Below, piece after piece: positions 23,671 to 32,800 of a DNA stretch of 64,000 nt. Position 1 is the first letter of the stretch. Each line of letters begins with the position of its first letter. Both the position numbers and the translations under genes were made by a program. Below the pieces are notes generated by a model. It made no database searches, was not told where the DNA came from, and saw nothing but the letters and a program-made list of their open reading frames with translations. Source of the stretch: Poriferisodalis sp965208895 (GTDB taxonomy: Bacteria; Actinomycetota; Acidimicrobiia; Acidimicrobiales; Poriferisodalaceae); NCBI RefSeq assembly GCF_965208895.1, contig NZ_OZ242363.1:3224001-3288000 (forward strand). The letters are read 5' to 3'.

Positions 23671-25374
23671 ATGCCCGCTGAGCCTGATGACCCCGTCGTG
23701 CTGGTGCCGCTGGAGCCGTCCCGCGCAGCATCTGCGAGGGTCGGATCTCGGCAGGAGACGGACGGTCCTCCAAAGCGCTGGTGGCTCGCAGCAGCTGTTG
23801 CAGTCATTCTGCTCGTGGCCGCAGTCCTCGTCAGCACTCAACTTGGCTCAGAGACTCCCGATGACAGCGCCGAGGTGGCTGAGGATCGGCCAGACCCGAA
23901 CGCGGGCGATTCGCCACTTGAGCAAACCGAGGCAACGGAGGCGCCGCCAGCGGATTCAGCGCCGACGGAACAGGCCGACCCAGACCCCGCGGGCGACGAA
24001 TCGACCGATGACGAAGACGATCAGAGCGCGGAGTTGCCGCAGGCTTTCGGCGAGCCAGAGCACCCGGTCTCAGGCGTGGAGCCGTACATCCCGCGCCGGG
24101 TACGGCCCGTCGAACTCGGTCCGCCGGCGGAGGTCTGCAGCGGGGTGCTCCCCGCATTGCGGATTCAACTCCCCCTTCGCTTCGCCAGCACTAAGCCCGA
24201 AGGCGTCGATCAGTTGTCGTGGTCTCCGGACTGCAGGCGCATCGTCTTCCGGGTTGGGAGCACCCTGTGGGTCGCGGACGGCGACGGGACGAGCGACATG
24301 CCCTTCCTCACCGCTCAGCACGGGCTGAGCTCGCCTTCGTGGTCGCCCGACGGCGAGCGGATCGCGTTCTCTCAGGAAGCGATCGTCGACGGGGAACGGG
24401 CGAGCCACGTCTACGTCGTCCAGCCCGATGCTCTGGGCCTGCGTCAGATCACCGACGGTTTGGTCTTGGACCAGGAGCCTGCGTGGTCGCCCGACGGCGA
24501 GCGGCTGGTCTTCACCCGGCGGGTACGGGCTGTCGACGACGACTCTGTGGGCGAGTTTGAGGATTCCATCGTCGTCGCGGACGTTGCGACCGGCGATGAG
24601 CAGACGCTCCGTTCCGGTGTAGCGCCCGACTCGGCCCCGTCGTGGTCCCCGGACGGCGAGCTGCTGATTTACGGCGCGGGAATCACGCTGATGGCGTTGC
24701 GGACAAGAGAGGACTCGGCGCGGGTACTTCTCGCCGATGTAGCGGGGCGGGGTGCGGCGTGGTCCCCCGATGGCTCACGCGTCGCGGTGTTCCGGCACGG
24801 GTACGGCGGCCGCACGGAGATTGTGGTCAGTGACCTGCCGGGGCTGTACCCGGGAGATGAGCATGTGATTGCTCTGGAGGGATTCGAGCAGGCTTCGCCG
24901 GGCGAGTTGCCGACGCTGCAATGGAGTGCTGGCGGCCAGCGCCTGTTCTTTTTCGGATCCGATGCGCCGTCCCGCCACTGGGCGTACTCGATCGTGGTGC
25001 CGCCGCCAGCCCGCCCAGCGGAGTACTGGGCGATGCTGGAAGTTGTCGAGACGGTCGTGCGAGAGGCTGGGTACGACGTGGCCGCCGTCCAGCACTCAAT
25101 TCAGGTCGAAGCCGAGTTCTCGGTCCGAGGTCGGGCCGACGCGGGAGCGGTCGAGGTCTGGATCGCATTCGAGCGCAGCGAGCCGCGTCGCTTCTTCGAC
25201 ACCGTCGAGAACCCGCACTCGGAATTGCCAGGCATCCGCCGCAGTCCGCAACGGATAGGCGTGTGGTTCGAGTGCGACGGGGTGTACGGCGAAGTGCTCG
25301 CTGTCTCGCAGGCCGAGGCCGATGCCGATGCTCTTGCCGCAGACCTGAGGTCTGCCGCCTGCGCCACCCATTAA
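23671..25374 (+). CDS. Membrane-anchored PD40 (TolB-like) beta-propeller protein
   Basis: Protein of 567 aa. A cytoplasmic N-terminus of about 40 residues leads to one hydrophobic segment (WWLAAAVAVILLVAAVLV, about 41-60), then an acidic Pro/Glu linker to about residue 130. The extracytoplasmic part has at least four PD40 repeats recognisable by SWSPDGERIAF, AWSPDGERLVF, SWSPDGELLIY and AWSPDGSRVAV, as in the TolB propeller. The C-terminal 130 residues are unrecognised. ATG 23671 has GGGAGG 9 nt upstream. Probably a binding scaffold or sensor on the outer face; no lipobox. No partner gene is obvious. Confidence 0.78.
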   Translation: MPAEPDDPVVLVPLEPSRAASARVGSRQETDGPPKRWWLAAAVAVILLVAAVLVSTQLGSETPDDSAEVAEDRPDPNAGDSPLEQTEATEAPPADSAPTEQADPDPAGDESTDDEDDQSAELPQAFGEPEHPVSGVEPYIPRRVRPVELGPPAEVCSGVLPALRIQLPLRFASTKPEGVDQLSWSPDCRRIVFRVGSTLWVADGDGTSDMPFLTAQHGLSSPSWSPDGERIAFSQEAIVDGERASHVYVVQPDALGLRQITDGLVLDQEPAWSPDGERLVFTRRVRAVDDDSVGEFEDSIVVADVATGDEQTLRSGVAPDSAPSWSPDGELLIYGAGITLMALRTREDSARVLLADVAGRGAAWSPDGSRVAVFRHGYGGRTEIVVSDLPGLYPGDEHVIALEGFEQASPGELPTLQWSAGGQRLFFFGSDAPSRHWAYSIVVPPPARPAEYWAMLEVVETVVREAGYDVAAVQHSIQVEAEFSVRGRADAGAVEVWIAFERSEPRRFFDTVENPHSELPGIRRSPQRIGVWFECDGVYGEVLAVSQAEADADALAADLRSAACATH

Positions 25375-25457
25375 GCGGTGTCGTCTTGGGACAAGGCCAT
25401 TTGGGGTGCCGACACCGGATCACGACGCGACAAGGCGATTCGCTGCTGTCGGAAATA

Positions 25458-25521
25458 CTGCAGCTTGAGCGTCCAATTTTCTACAGCGTCGAAGTCAGAT
25501 TATCTACACCCTCAAATACAG
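25458..25521. repeat. Degenerate 23-bp-spaced motif upstream of the DUF4143 remnant
   Basis: CTGCAG (25458), CTACAG (25481) and CTACAC (25504) are exactly 23 bp apart. The first unit continues CTTGAG, similar to the CTACAGTTTGAGG unit at 11380. It resembles a decayed form of the array at 11334-11425. Confidence 0.4.
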
Positions 25522-25584
25522 CGAAGAGATTCCCGGAAACGACGAGCGCTCTGCGAGCAGGTGAGGGGGGATGTTGACGGCAGC

Positions 25585-25701
25585 CACCCACGGCTGCTCG
25601 ACGAATGGCAGCTTGCGCCGACCATCTGGAACCATGTTCGCCATGTCTGCGACCGCGCCGCCGAACTGGGTCAGTTCCTGCTGACCGGGTCGGCCTCAGT
25701 G
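25585..25701 (+). pseudogene. Fragment of a DUF4143 / AAA_14 ATPase gene
   Basis: The plus-strand translation reads HPRLLDEWQLAPTIWNHVRH, then CDRAAELGQFLLTGSAS. This aligns with the Walker B and sensor region of the complete ATPase at 9986-11257 (PRLLDEWQLAPEIWNQARH). The Walker A part upstream and everything downstream are missing, and the sequence runs directly into the promoter of the RHH gene. It is a dead remnant left by deletion or by insertion of the toxin-antitoxin pair. Confidence 0.8.
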
Positions 25702-25722
25702 AGCAGCGCATGCGGGGCGGTG

Positions 25723-25728
25723 TATGAT
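25723..25728 (+). promoter_or_regulatory. Candidate -10 element for a leaderless RHH transcript
   Basis: TATGAT ends 7 nt before the ATG at 25736, so transcription would start at or next to the start codon. Leaderless mRNAs of this form are common in actinobacteria. No Shine-Dalgarno sequence is present. Confidence 0.45.
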
Positions 25729-25735
25729 GTGGTGT

Positions 25736-25990
25736 ATGCAGCGCACGAACGTGTACTTGACGGCGGAACAGGCCGAGTATCTCGATGCTCGCGCCGCCGT
25801 TGACGGCACGACTCGCAGCGCTGTTCTGCGAGGCATCGTCGACGATGCTGCTGCCCGGCCGGTCGTGCTTGATGCCGAGATCCGCCGAGCCCTGACGGAA
25901 CTCGCCGACGGCTACACCGCGGTGTCGCAACGCTTGTTCGACGGAGATCCGCGGCTCGGCATCGACCCGGTCGAGACTCAGCCCGGTTAG
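25736..25990 (+). CDS. Ribbon-helix-helix (CopG-like) antitoxin
   Basis: Protein of 84 aa. The first 45 residues (MQRTNVYLTAEQAEYLDARA, then TTRSAVLRGIVDDA) are a classic RHH: a short N-terminal strand followed by two helices, as in antitoxins that bind DNA as dimers. The C-terminal half (DAEIRRALTELADGYTAVSQ) would wrap the toxin. ATG 25736 is preferred over an in-frame start 12 nt upstream because the RHH strand begins at MQRTNVYL. The next gene starts 24 bp downstream and looks like the toxin. Confidence 0.78.
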   Translation: MQRTNVYLTAEQAEYLDARAAVDGTTRSAVLRGIVDDAAARPVVLDAEIRRALTELADGYTAVSQRLFDGDPRLGIDPVETQPG

Positions 25991-26014
25991 GCCCGGCGCC
26001 GGATCTCAGCGGCA

Positions 26015-26434
26015 ATGCCGGTAGTTGACGACCATCTCGCGCTGTCGGTCCTCTCAGGGCGGCAGGTTCGACATTGGCCCGACGCAGCTCCGTGGATTCC
26101 GTGGGGATTCCACCTCCGGCTGGTGCGGGCCGTTCTGGACATGTGCCTGCAGGGACGCTTGAGCAGCGGGGTCGACGAGCGGGTGCTGCGTCTTGTCGTG
26201 GCACCCCCTGTGGACAAGCTGCGTGTGATCGACCCGCGCCATCTCACCGCCACCGCCGCTCGCCTGATGGCCCTGCATCCGCTGAGCCTCGTGGGTGCAG
26301 AACTGCTGTCGGCAGGCGTCGTGCTTGGGACGCCGGTGCATGTGGCGCACGGCAACGTAGGTCGCTCGTGGCCCGAGGTTGCCGAAGCCGAAGGCGTCGA
26401 TCTGCACGTCGAGCCCGCCAACCCGACCGACTGA
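26015..26434 (+). CDS. PIN-like putative toxin partner of the RHH protein
   Basis: Protein of 139 aa. The N-terminus VVDDHLALSVLSG and late block DKLRVIDPRHLTATAARLMALH, SLVGAELLSAGVVLGTPVHV match an actinobacterial family of PIN-like proteins that usually follows an RHH antitoxin gene. The Asp pair at residues 4-5 and a Glu in GAELLSA are candidate metal ligands, as in VapC-type RNases. The match is to my memory of the family pattern, so the enzymatic assignment is inferred. ATG 26015 begins right at the VVDDH strand. Coupling with the upstream RHH gene supports a toxin-antitoxin pair. Confidence 0.6.
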   Translation: MPVVDDHLALSVLSGRQVRHWPDAAPWIPWGFHLRLVRAVLDMCLQGRLSSGVDERVLRLVVAPPVDKLRVIDPRHLTATAARLMALHPLSLVGAELLSAGVVLGTPVHVAHGNVGRSWPEVAEAEGVDLHVEPANPTD

Positions 26435-26523
26435 CGGCCTCGGGCCGGGTGCGTGCTTGGAGGCAGGTACGGCGGCAACACCGACAACCCCCACACGTAC
26501 TGCTCACGTCACATGGCGTCGGT

Positions 26524-29500
26524 ATGGTCGAGCCGGTGAGTGGTCTTGCTCGGAGTCGTAGCAGCGGTACCGACGGCAGCGAGCTGTTCATCGTGGACAA
26601 CTCGGTATCGGGTTGGACCGGACTGGAGTACCTGCGGCAGTGGTGCGAGATCTCGCGCAGCTTCGACATAGCGACGGGATTCTTCGAGATCGGCTCGCTG
26701 CTGGACCTGGATGGCCATTGGCAGCAGCTTGACAAGATCCGCATTCTCATGGGCGAAGAAGTGTCGCTGCGGACCAAGCAGGCGTTCACTTCGGCTCTCG
26801 CGGAACGCATGGACCGTCTCGACGGGAGCTTGGAGGGCGAGAAGGACCAGAACCCGTTCTTGGCAGGAGTCGACGGGATCGTCCAGGCGTTGAAGAGCGG
26901 CCAGATCGAGTGCCGTGTCCTACGCAAGTCAAAGTTTCATGCCAAGGCCTACATCACCCACTCCAAGCTCGATGTGGTCGGTGCTCGGGCGCTGGTGGGT
27001 TCGAGCAACTTCACTCGCCCAGGACTCACGCGAAATATCGAGCTGAACATCCAGGTGCAGGTCGGCGCCGAGGTCGCACAGCTGCAGGACTGGTTCGATG
27101 AGCACTGGGACCGCGCTGAGCCGGTCACTGACGAGGTGTTGAAGACGATTCGGCGCCACACCGCCGAGCTGACCCCGTTCATCGTGTACGCCAAAGCGCT
27201 GCACGAGTACTTCCGGGGCCATGAGCTACCGGGTGGCGAGTGGGACCGAACAGAATCCAAGGTGTTCGACCAGCTCGACCAATACCAGCGAGAGGCGTAC
27301 TGGTCGCTCATGAAGATCGCCCGTCAGCACGGCGGGGCCTTCCTGTGCGATGGCGTCGGATTGGGCAAGACCTTTGTCGGCCTCATGCTCATCGAACGCC
27401 TCGTGTTGCGCGAGAACAAGCGGGTCGTGCTGTTCGCCCCGAAAGCAGCGGTCGAGGGCGTTTGGAATCCTCACTTAAGTCAGTGGCTTGGCCATATCGG
27501 AGGTGCGGGTGGCGGTTCCGATTTTTCCGACCTCACGGTTCTTGCTCACACCGACCTGAGTCGCGGCGGCGAGTACCCCGAACGGTTCGAGCGGATCGCC
27601 GGATTGGCCGATGCCGTGGTGGTCGATGAAGCTCACCACTTCCGGAACCGTGGTCGTCAGGGCGTGTACGAGGGCCCGGATGGCGATGACACTCGCTCGC
27701 GCTATTGGCGGCTGTTCGATCTCATCCACGGTCCGCCAGACCCTCGCACTGGCGAGCGCAGCGCCTCTCACCGGCACAAGCAGTTGTTCATGTTGACAGC
27801 GACGCCGATCAACAATCGCGTCACCGACCTTCGCCACATGATCGAGCTGTTCACCGCAGGCGATGACAGGTACTTTGCGCAGACGCTGGGGATCAACAAT
27901 CTGACGACGCACTTCCGCAACGTCGAACGTGCGCTCGAAGGACATCTCAGCGACGCTGATGGAGGACAGCCAGCGCTGTTCGAACTTGCTGACGAGAGCA
28001 TCGGCAAGATCGGAACGGGAGCGATCTCTCGTGAGCTGGTCGTGCAGCGCAGCCGCGCGTACGCCAAGCGAAGCCAGATCGCACAGGGCGCGAGTGCAGC
28101 GATGTTTCCTCGCCGACAGGTGCCCGAGGTCGCGGACTACTCGATTCGTAAGTCGTACGGCGAAGTGCTCGACGTGTTCGAGGAAGCCTTCAAGCGCGAG
28201 AACCCGCTGTTCACGCTGCCGATCTACTACCCGTTGCACTACTACATCGGCGACAGAGCCGACATCAATCCTCTCGAAGAGAATCGCCAGAGACAGGTGG
28301 TCGGCCTCATCAGGTCGATGTTCCTCAAGCGTTTCGAGAGCAGCGTCTTCGCATTCCACCTCTCGCTCGACAGGCTCATGCGCAAACTGCTGGCCTTTGC
28401 ACGGGCGAACGTCGAAACAACGCGTGAACGCGCCGAACTCGACCAATGGACCTATGACAATGCGGACATCATCGGATTCCACCCCGAACAGCAGCTTGGC
28501 TTCGACGTCGAGGATGATGAAGCCGATGGCGACGCAGACAGCGAGGACATCGTTCCGCCGGAGTGGGAAGAGGCAGCCGAGCGGCTGAATCGCGATGAGT
28601 ACGACGTCTCGGCCATCTTGGTCGAAGTCCGGCACGACTTGAATCGCATCGCAGGGTTCCTGGCCAAGACTAAGGAGTTCAAGCCCAGCGACGACGACAA
28701 GCTGCGCCGGCTCATCGAGTTGCTGCAGAGCGATGAGGTGCGGGGACGCAAGGTGCTTGTGTTCACGGAGTTCGCCCACACGGCCCGGTATTTGGCGAGG
28801 CACCTGCGCGAAGCAGGAATCACCGGGCTAGCGCAGCTGGATGGCGGCTCGTCGGCCCGGCGTGCCGCGGCGATACGCCGCTTCGCTCCGTACTACAACG
28901 GCGCCTCGCCGAGCGACTTGGAACCCGGCGAGGAGATCACCGTCCTGATATCGACCGACGTCTTGTCCGAGGGTCTGAACCTGCAGGACGCGACCCTGTT
29001 GATCAACTACGACATCCATTGGAATCCGGTGCGACTCATGCAGCGCATCGGCCGCGTGGATCGCCGCATGAACCCCGCGATTGAGGAGCAGATCAAATCC
29101 GACAACCCTGCCGTCGGCGCTGAACGCGGCGAAGTCAAGTTCTGGAATTTTCTTCCGCCGGATGACCTCGACCGGATCTTGAAGCTCTACGGGCGGGTGA
29201 GCGGCAAGACGCTGCTGATCTCGAAAACCTTCGGTATTGAGGGCCGCAAGCTTCTGACGCCCGAAGACGACTACGAGGCCCTCAAAGAGTTCAATGCGGG
29301 CTACGAGGGTGAAGTCACATCAATTGAGCAGATGCACTTGGAATACCAGGATCTGCTCCGCGAACACCCTGGCCTCGCCGATCGCCTTGAAGCGCTGCCG
29401 GGCGCGGCGTTCACCGGTCGTGAGCGCGACTCACAGTTGTCGGCTTGGGAGTCACGCGATCCGAAGCTGCCTGGAACCTCCGCTCCCCTGCGAGACGGTT

Positions 29501-29835
29501 CCGACGAGGGCGTTCGCGGCGTGTTCTTGTGCTGCACGCTGCCGGCCCTGGATACCGAGACGAGCACATTCACCCTCGAGGCCGGCTCAACCCGCTGGTA
29601 CCTCTACGACGCCGACACCGATGTGATTCACGAAGCAGACGACGACATCGGTGAAATCGCCCAGAGCATCCGGTCGACGCCGAAGACACCGCGCCGAACC
29701 AGATTCGACCCTGCCGACTTGGTCAAGGTGCGCGATCGGGTGCTCGCTCACATCGCCAATGGCTATGAACGAGTGGCGCAGGTCCCAGCCGACGCGCCAC
29801 GTCCGCGCCTCGACTGCTGGATGGAGTTGAACTGA
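26524..29835 (+). CDS. PLD-nuclease / SNF2-type helicase of a restriction-like defence system
   Basis: Protein of 1103 aa. Residues 20-210 form a phospholipase D-like domain: KFHAKAYITHSKLD (about 137-150) and GSSNFTRPGL give the H-x-K and S/N pattern of PLD nucleases in defence helicases. A superfamily 2 helicase core follows: Walker A LCDGVGLGKTFVGL (about 274-287), DEAH box VVVDEAHHFRN (about 365-375), motif III TATPINN, C-terminal lobe KVLVFTEFAHTARY, and motif VI MQRIGRVDRRMN (about 838-850). Such proteins translocate on DNA and cut it. The stop overlaps the next start as TGATG, so methylase and helicase are coupled. DISARM DrmD and type ISP helicases are the nearest relatives. ATG 26524 begins just before the PLD region. 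Confidence 0.85.
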   Translation: MVEPVSGLARSRSSGTDGSELFIVDNSVSGWTGLEYLRQWCEISRSFDIATGFFEIGSLLDLDGHWQQLDKIRILMGEEVSLRTKQAFTSALAERMDRLDGSLEGEKDQNPFLAGVDGIVQALKSGQIECRVLRKSKFHAKAYITHSKLDVVGARALVGSSNFTRPGLTRNIELNIQVQVGAEVAQLQDWFDEHWDRAEPVTDEVLKTIRRHTAELTPFIVYAKALHEYFRGHELPGGEWDRTESKVFDQLDQYQREAYWSLMKIARQHGGAFLCDGVGLGKTFVGLMLIERLVLRENKRVVLFAPKAAVEGVWNPHLSQWLGHIGGAGGGSDFSDLTVLAHTDLSRGGEYPERFERIAGLADAVVVDEAHHFRNRGRQGVYEGPDGDDTRSRYWRLFDLIHGPPDPRTGERSASHRHKQLFMLTATPINNRVTDLRHMIELFTAGDDRYFAQTLGINNLTTHFRNVERALEGHLSDADGGQPALFELADESIGKIGTGAISRELVVQRSRAYAKRSQIAQGASAAMFPRRQVPEVADYSIRKSYGEVLDVFEEAFKRENPLFTLPIYYPLHYYIGDRADINPLEENRQRQVVGLIRSMFLKRFESSVFAFHLSLDRLMRKLLAFARANVETTRERAELDQWTYDNADIIGFHPEQQLGFDVEDDEADGDADSEDIVPPEWEEAAERLNRDEYDVSAILVEVRHDLNRIAGFLAKTKEFKPSDDDKLRRLIELLQSDEVRGRKVLVFTEFAHTARYLARHLREAGITGLAQLDGGSSARRAAAIRRFAPYYNGASPSDLEPGEEITVLISTDVLSEGLNLQDATLLINYDIHWNPVRLMQRIGRVDRRMNPAIEEQIKSDNPAVGAERGEVKFWNFLPPDDLDRILKLYGRVSGKTLLISKTFGIEGRKLLTPEDDYEALKEFNAGYEGEVTSIEQMHLEYQDLLREHPGLADRLEALPGAAFTGRERDSQLSAWESRDPKLPGTSAPLRDGSDEGVRGVFLCCTLPALDTETSTFTLEAGSTRWYLYDADTDVIHEADDDIGEIAQSIRSTPKTPRRTRFDPADLVKVRDRVLAHIANGYERVAQVPADAPRPRLDCWMELN

Positions 29836-32800
29836 TGGCTGATCCACGGCCGACGCTGAGCGGTTCGGTGCTCCGACGCATCCGTACCCAATCCGACCTA
29901 TTCGAGTACCTGGCTGATGAGCTCGGCTGGCCGCTCGATGTAGTCGACATGGACGAAGAACGCCTGACGTGGGAATGGCTGCCGGATGAAGTCGGCATCG
30001 ATCCAGATCAGATGTCGAGCCTGCGACGGCTGCGCCAGCTGCGACCACTGAGCGCCGACCAGCCGTGGGGCATCTTCTTTGTCGAATTCGACCGCGAGCG
30101 GCTGCCCGTCACTCAATTCCGGCGGGTGGCCCAAGCGTTCGCACGCCGGCGAAGCCAACGGGCACCGGGTGACAACCGGCCTCGCTGGGACGCCGAGAAT
30201 CTGTTGTTCGTGGTTACGACCGGAGGTGACCAGACGGTGCAGTTGCACCTACTGGCGCTGTGGAACCGCGAGGGGCGCGCGGATGAGATCCGCTCTTTGG
30301 CGTGGCGGCCTCGCCAAGGCAGCGACCGTCACCTGGCGCGGCTGCATAGCGAACTGCTGCCCCGCCTGGCATGGCCTGCCGACGATCAGGCAATGGCCGA
30401 CGCATGGACCGCGCAGTGGCGTGAAGCGTTCAAGCTTCCGCTCGGCGCCGCCATCTCGACCGCTTCCCGACTGGCCGAGCAAATGGCTGCCTGCGCCGGC
30501 GACCTCCGCGATCAGATCGCTGAAGCGTTGGCTGCCGAAGCGGGATCGGGTCCGTTCACGGCCATGCTCGGCACGGTTCGCTCGCAGCTGATCGCCGATG
30601 TGGACGAGGCCCGTTTCGCCGACATGTGCGCGCAAACGCTCGTCTACGGATTGCTGTCGAGCCGGGTCACCTCGCCGGAGGATTTCGGCACTTCCCCCGT
30701 CTATTCCTCGGTGCCGCTGTCCAATCCGTTCCTGGAGGCGTTCTTCGAACAGGTGCACGACGAGGCCAGCGTGCTCGATCTGGTCGGCAGCGGCCTCGAC
30801 CAGCTCATCGCCGACCTGCGGGTCAGCAACGTCGAAGCGATCCTCGACCAATTCGGCTCCACGGCGAAGGGAGGCGATCCGGTCATCCATTTCTACGAGG
30901 AGTTCCTGAAGCAGTATGACCGGAAGCTGCGTGCCGACGCCGGTGCGTTTTACACGCCCCAGCCCGTGGTCGACTTCATGGTGCGCGCAGTCGACGAGGT
31001 GCTGCGCGAGCGATTCGGACTCGCCATGGGCATCGCCGATTCCTCCACATGGGCCGAGACTGCTGAGCGCAACGGCTTCGAGGTGCCCGAAGGAGTGCCC
31101 GCAGATCAGCCGTTCGTGACGATGATCGATCCGGCTACGGGCACCGGCACCTTCCTGGTGGCATGGCTGCGCCAAGCCCGCGAGTCGTTCCTGTCGGGCG
31201 GCGGCAGCGACAGCGACTGGTCCGAGCACTTGGGTCGCCATGTGCTGCCGCAGATGCACGGCTTTGAGCTGATGCTCGGCCCCTATGCGATAGCGCACCT
31301 CAAGGTGGCCTTGGAGCTGCACACCCACGGCGTTGCTGAAGCGGACGTGAGCGTGCTGCTGACGGATTCTCTCGAGCATCAGACGACTCAAGGCCAATTC
31401 GGCACGATGGCCGATCCGATCTCCGTCGAAGGCAGCGCTGCTGCGGATCTCAAGGCGCACAAGCGCTTCACAGTCGTGATTGGCAACCCGCCCTACGACC
31501 GCGAACAGAAGGCTCTCGGTGATGCCGGCAAGCGAAAGGGCGGCGTCGTCCGGTTCGACACTCCCGGCGTCGATGCTTCGCCGCTGCTGAAAGCGGTCAC
31601 GGAGCCAATGCGCGAAGCCCGACTTGGCGGGCATCTCAAGAACGTCTACAACGACTACGTCTACTTCTGGCGCTGGGCAGTGTGGCAGGCCACAGAACTG
31701 CCGCCGGGGCCAGGGGTGGTGGCGTTCATCACTGCGTCGTCGTATCTCGATGGCATCTCGATGGGCGGCGTTCGGCACCTGCTGCGCCAAGCGTTCGACG
31801 AGTTGTGGATCGTCGATCTTGGCGGCGAGGGACGAGGCGCTCTCACGGAAGAGAACGTGTTCGACATTCAGACGCCGGTCGCGATTGCGATCGGCGTCCG
31901 GACCGGAGCCGCACCCGCACCCGCGCCGGTGGATGCCGCGAGCCAGGAGCAAGTCGGGGACGATGCCGCGCAGTCGGTGTCGGCGCCCGATGACAAGTGC
32001 ATCGTCCGGTACCTGCGTGTCGAGGGCGACAGAGCCAGCAAGCTCGCCAGGCTCCGAGACCTGAAGATCAGCATCCGGGCCGAACGCGTGCCTGGCCAAG
32101 GCTTGGAGCGCTTCGTAGCGGTTAGTGCAAATGAGTACCACGACTGGGCCGAGATCACCGAGTTATTCCCTTGGATACGTTCGGGCTGCAAGCTCGGCAG
32201 GACGTGGCCGATCGCCGAATCCAAGGCAGTACTCCAGCGACGATGGCGCGAATTGATACAGCGCGTTCCGCGGCGACGACGCGACGCATTTGTCGATACC
32301 AAGTCCGGGAAGAAATCGGACATCGAGTCGAGGCCGTTGCTCTCGACGAGCGGCAAGCTGCGGGCGGTTCATCGCCTGAAGATCGGTGCCGAACCGGAAG
32401 GCTACGAGCGCTACGGCTATCGAACGCTTGACCGTCAGTGGGTCATCGCTGATCATCGCGTCATCGACCGCGCCGGTCCCGCTCTCTGGCGCGTGCGCGG
32501 TCGTCATCAGGTGTTCTTGACGACGCTCACTTCGACCAAGCTCGGCCAGGGCCCGGTGCTGACGGTTTCGCCCTATGTGCCGGACCTGGACCACTTCTCC
32601 GGTCGCGGGGCCAAGAATGTGATGCCGCTGTATCGCGACCCCGCTTCAGCCAATGCCACCACATCGTCAGTCAACGCCGCCGCGCCGCGATCCAACGTCA
32701 CCGCAGGGGTGCTCGGGGCACTCGCCGGTGCACTCGATGCGCCGCCGGCCATCGATCAGAGTTTGGCTCGCTCGGGCCGCGCTGGCGATGATCGACGCCC

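Noticed and set aside
30249..32141. 630-codon minus-strand open frame inside the methylase gene
   Set aside because: The opposite strand has clear methylase motifs; this frame has no recognisable domain and reflects GC-biased third positions.
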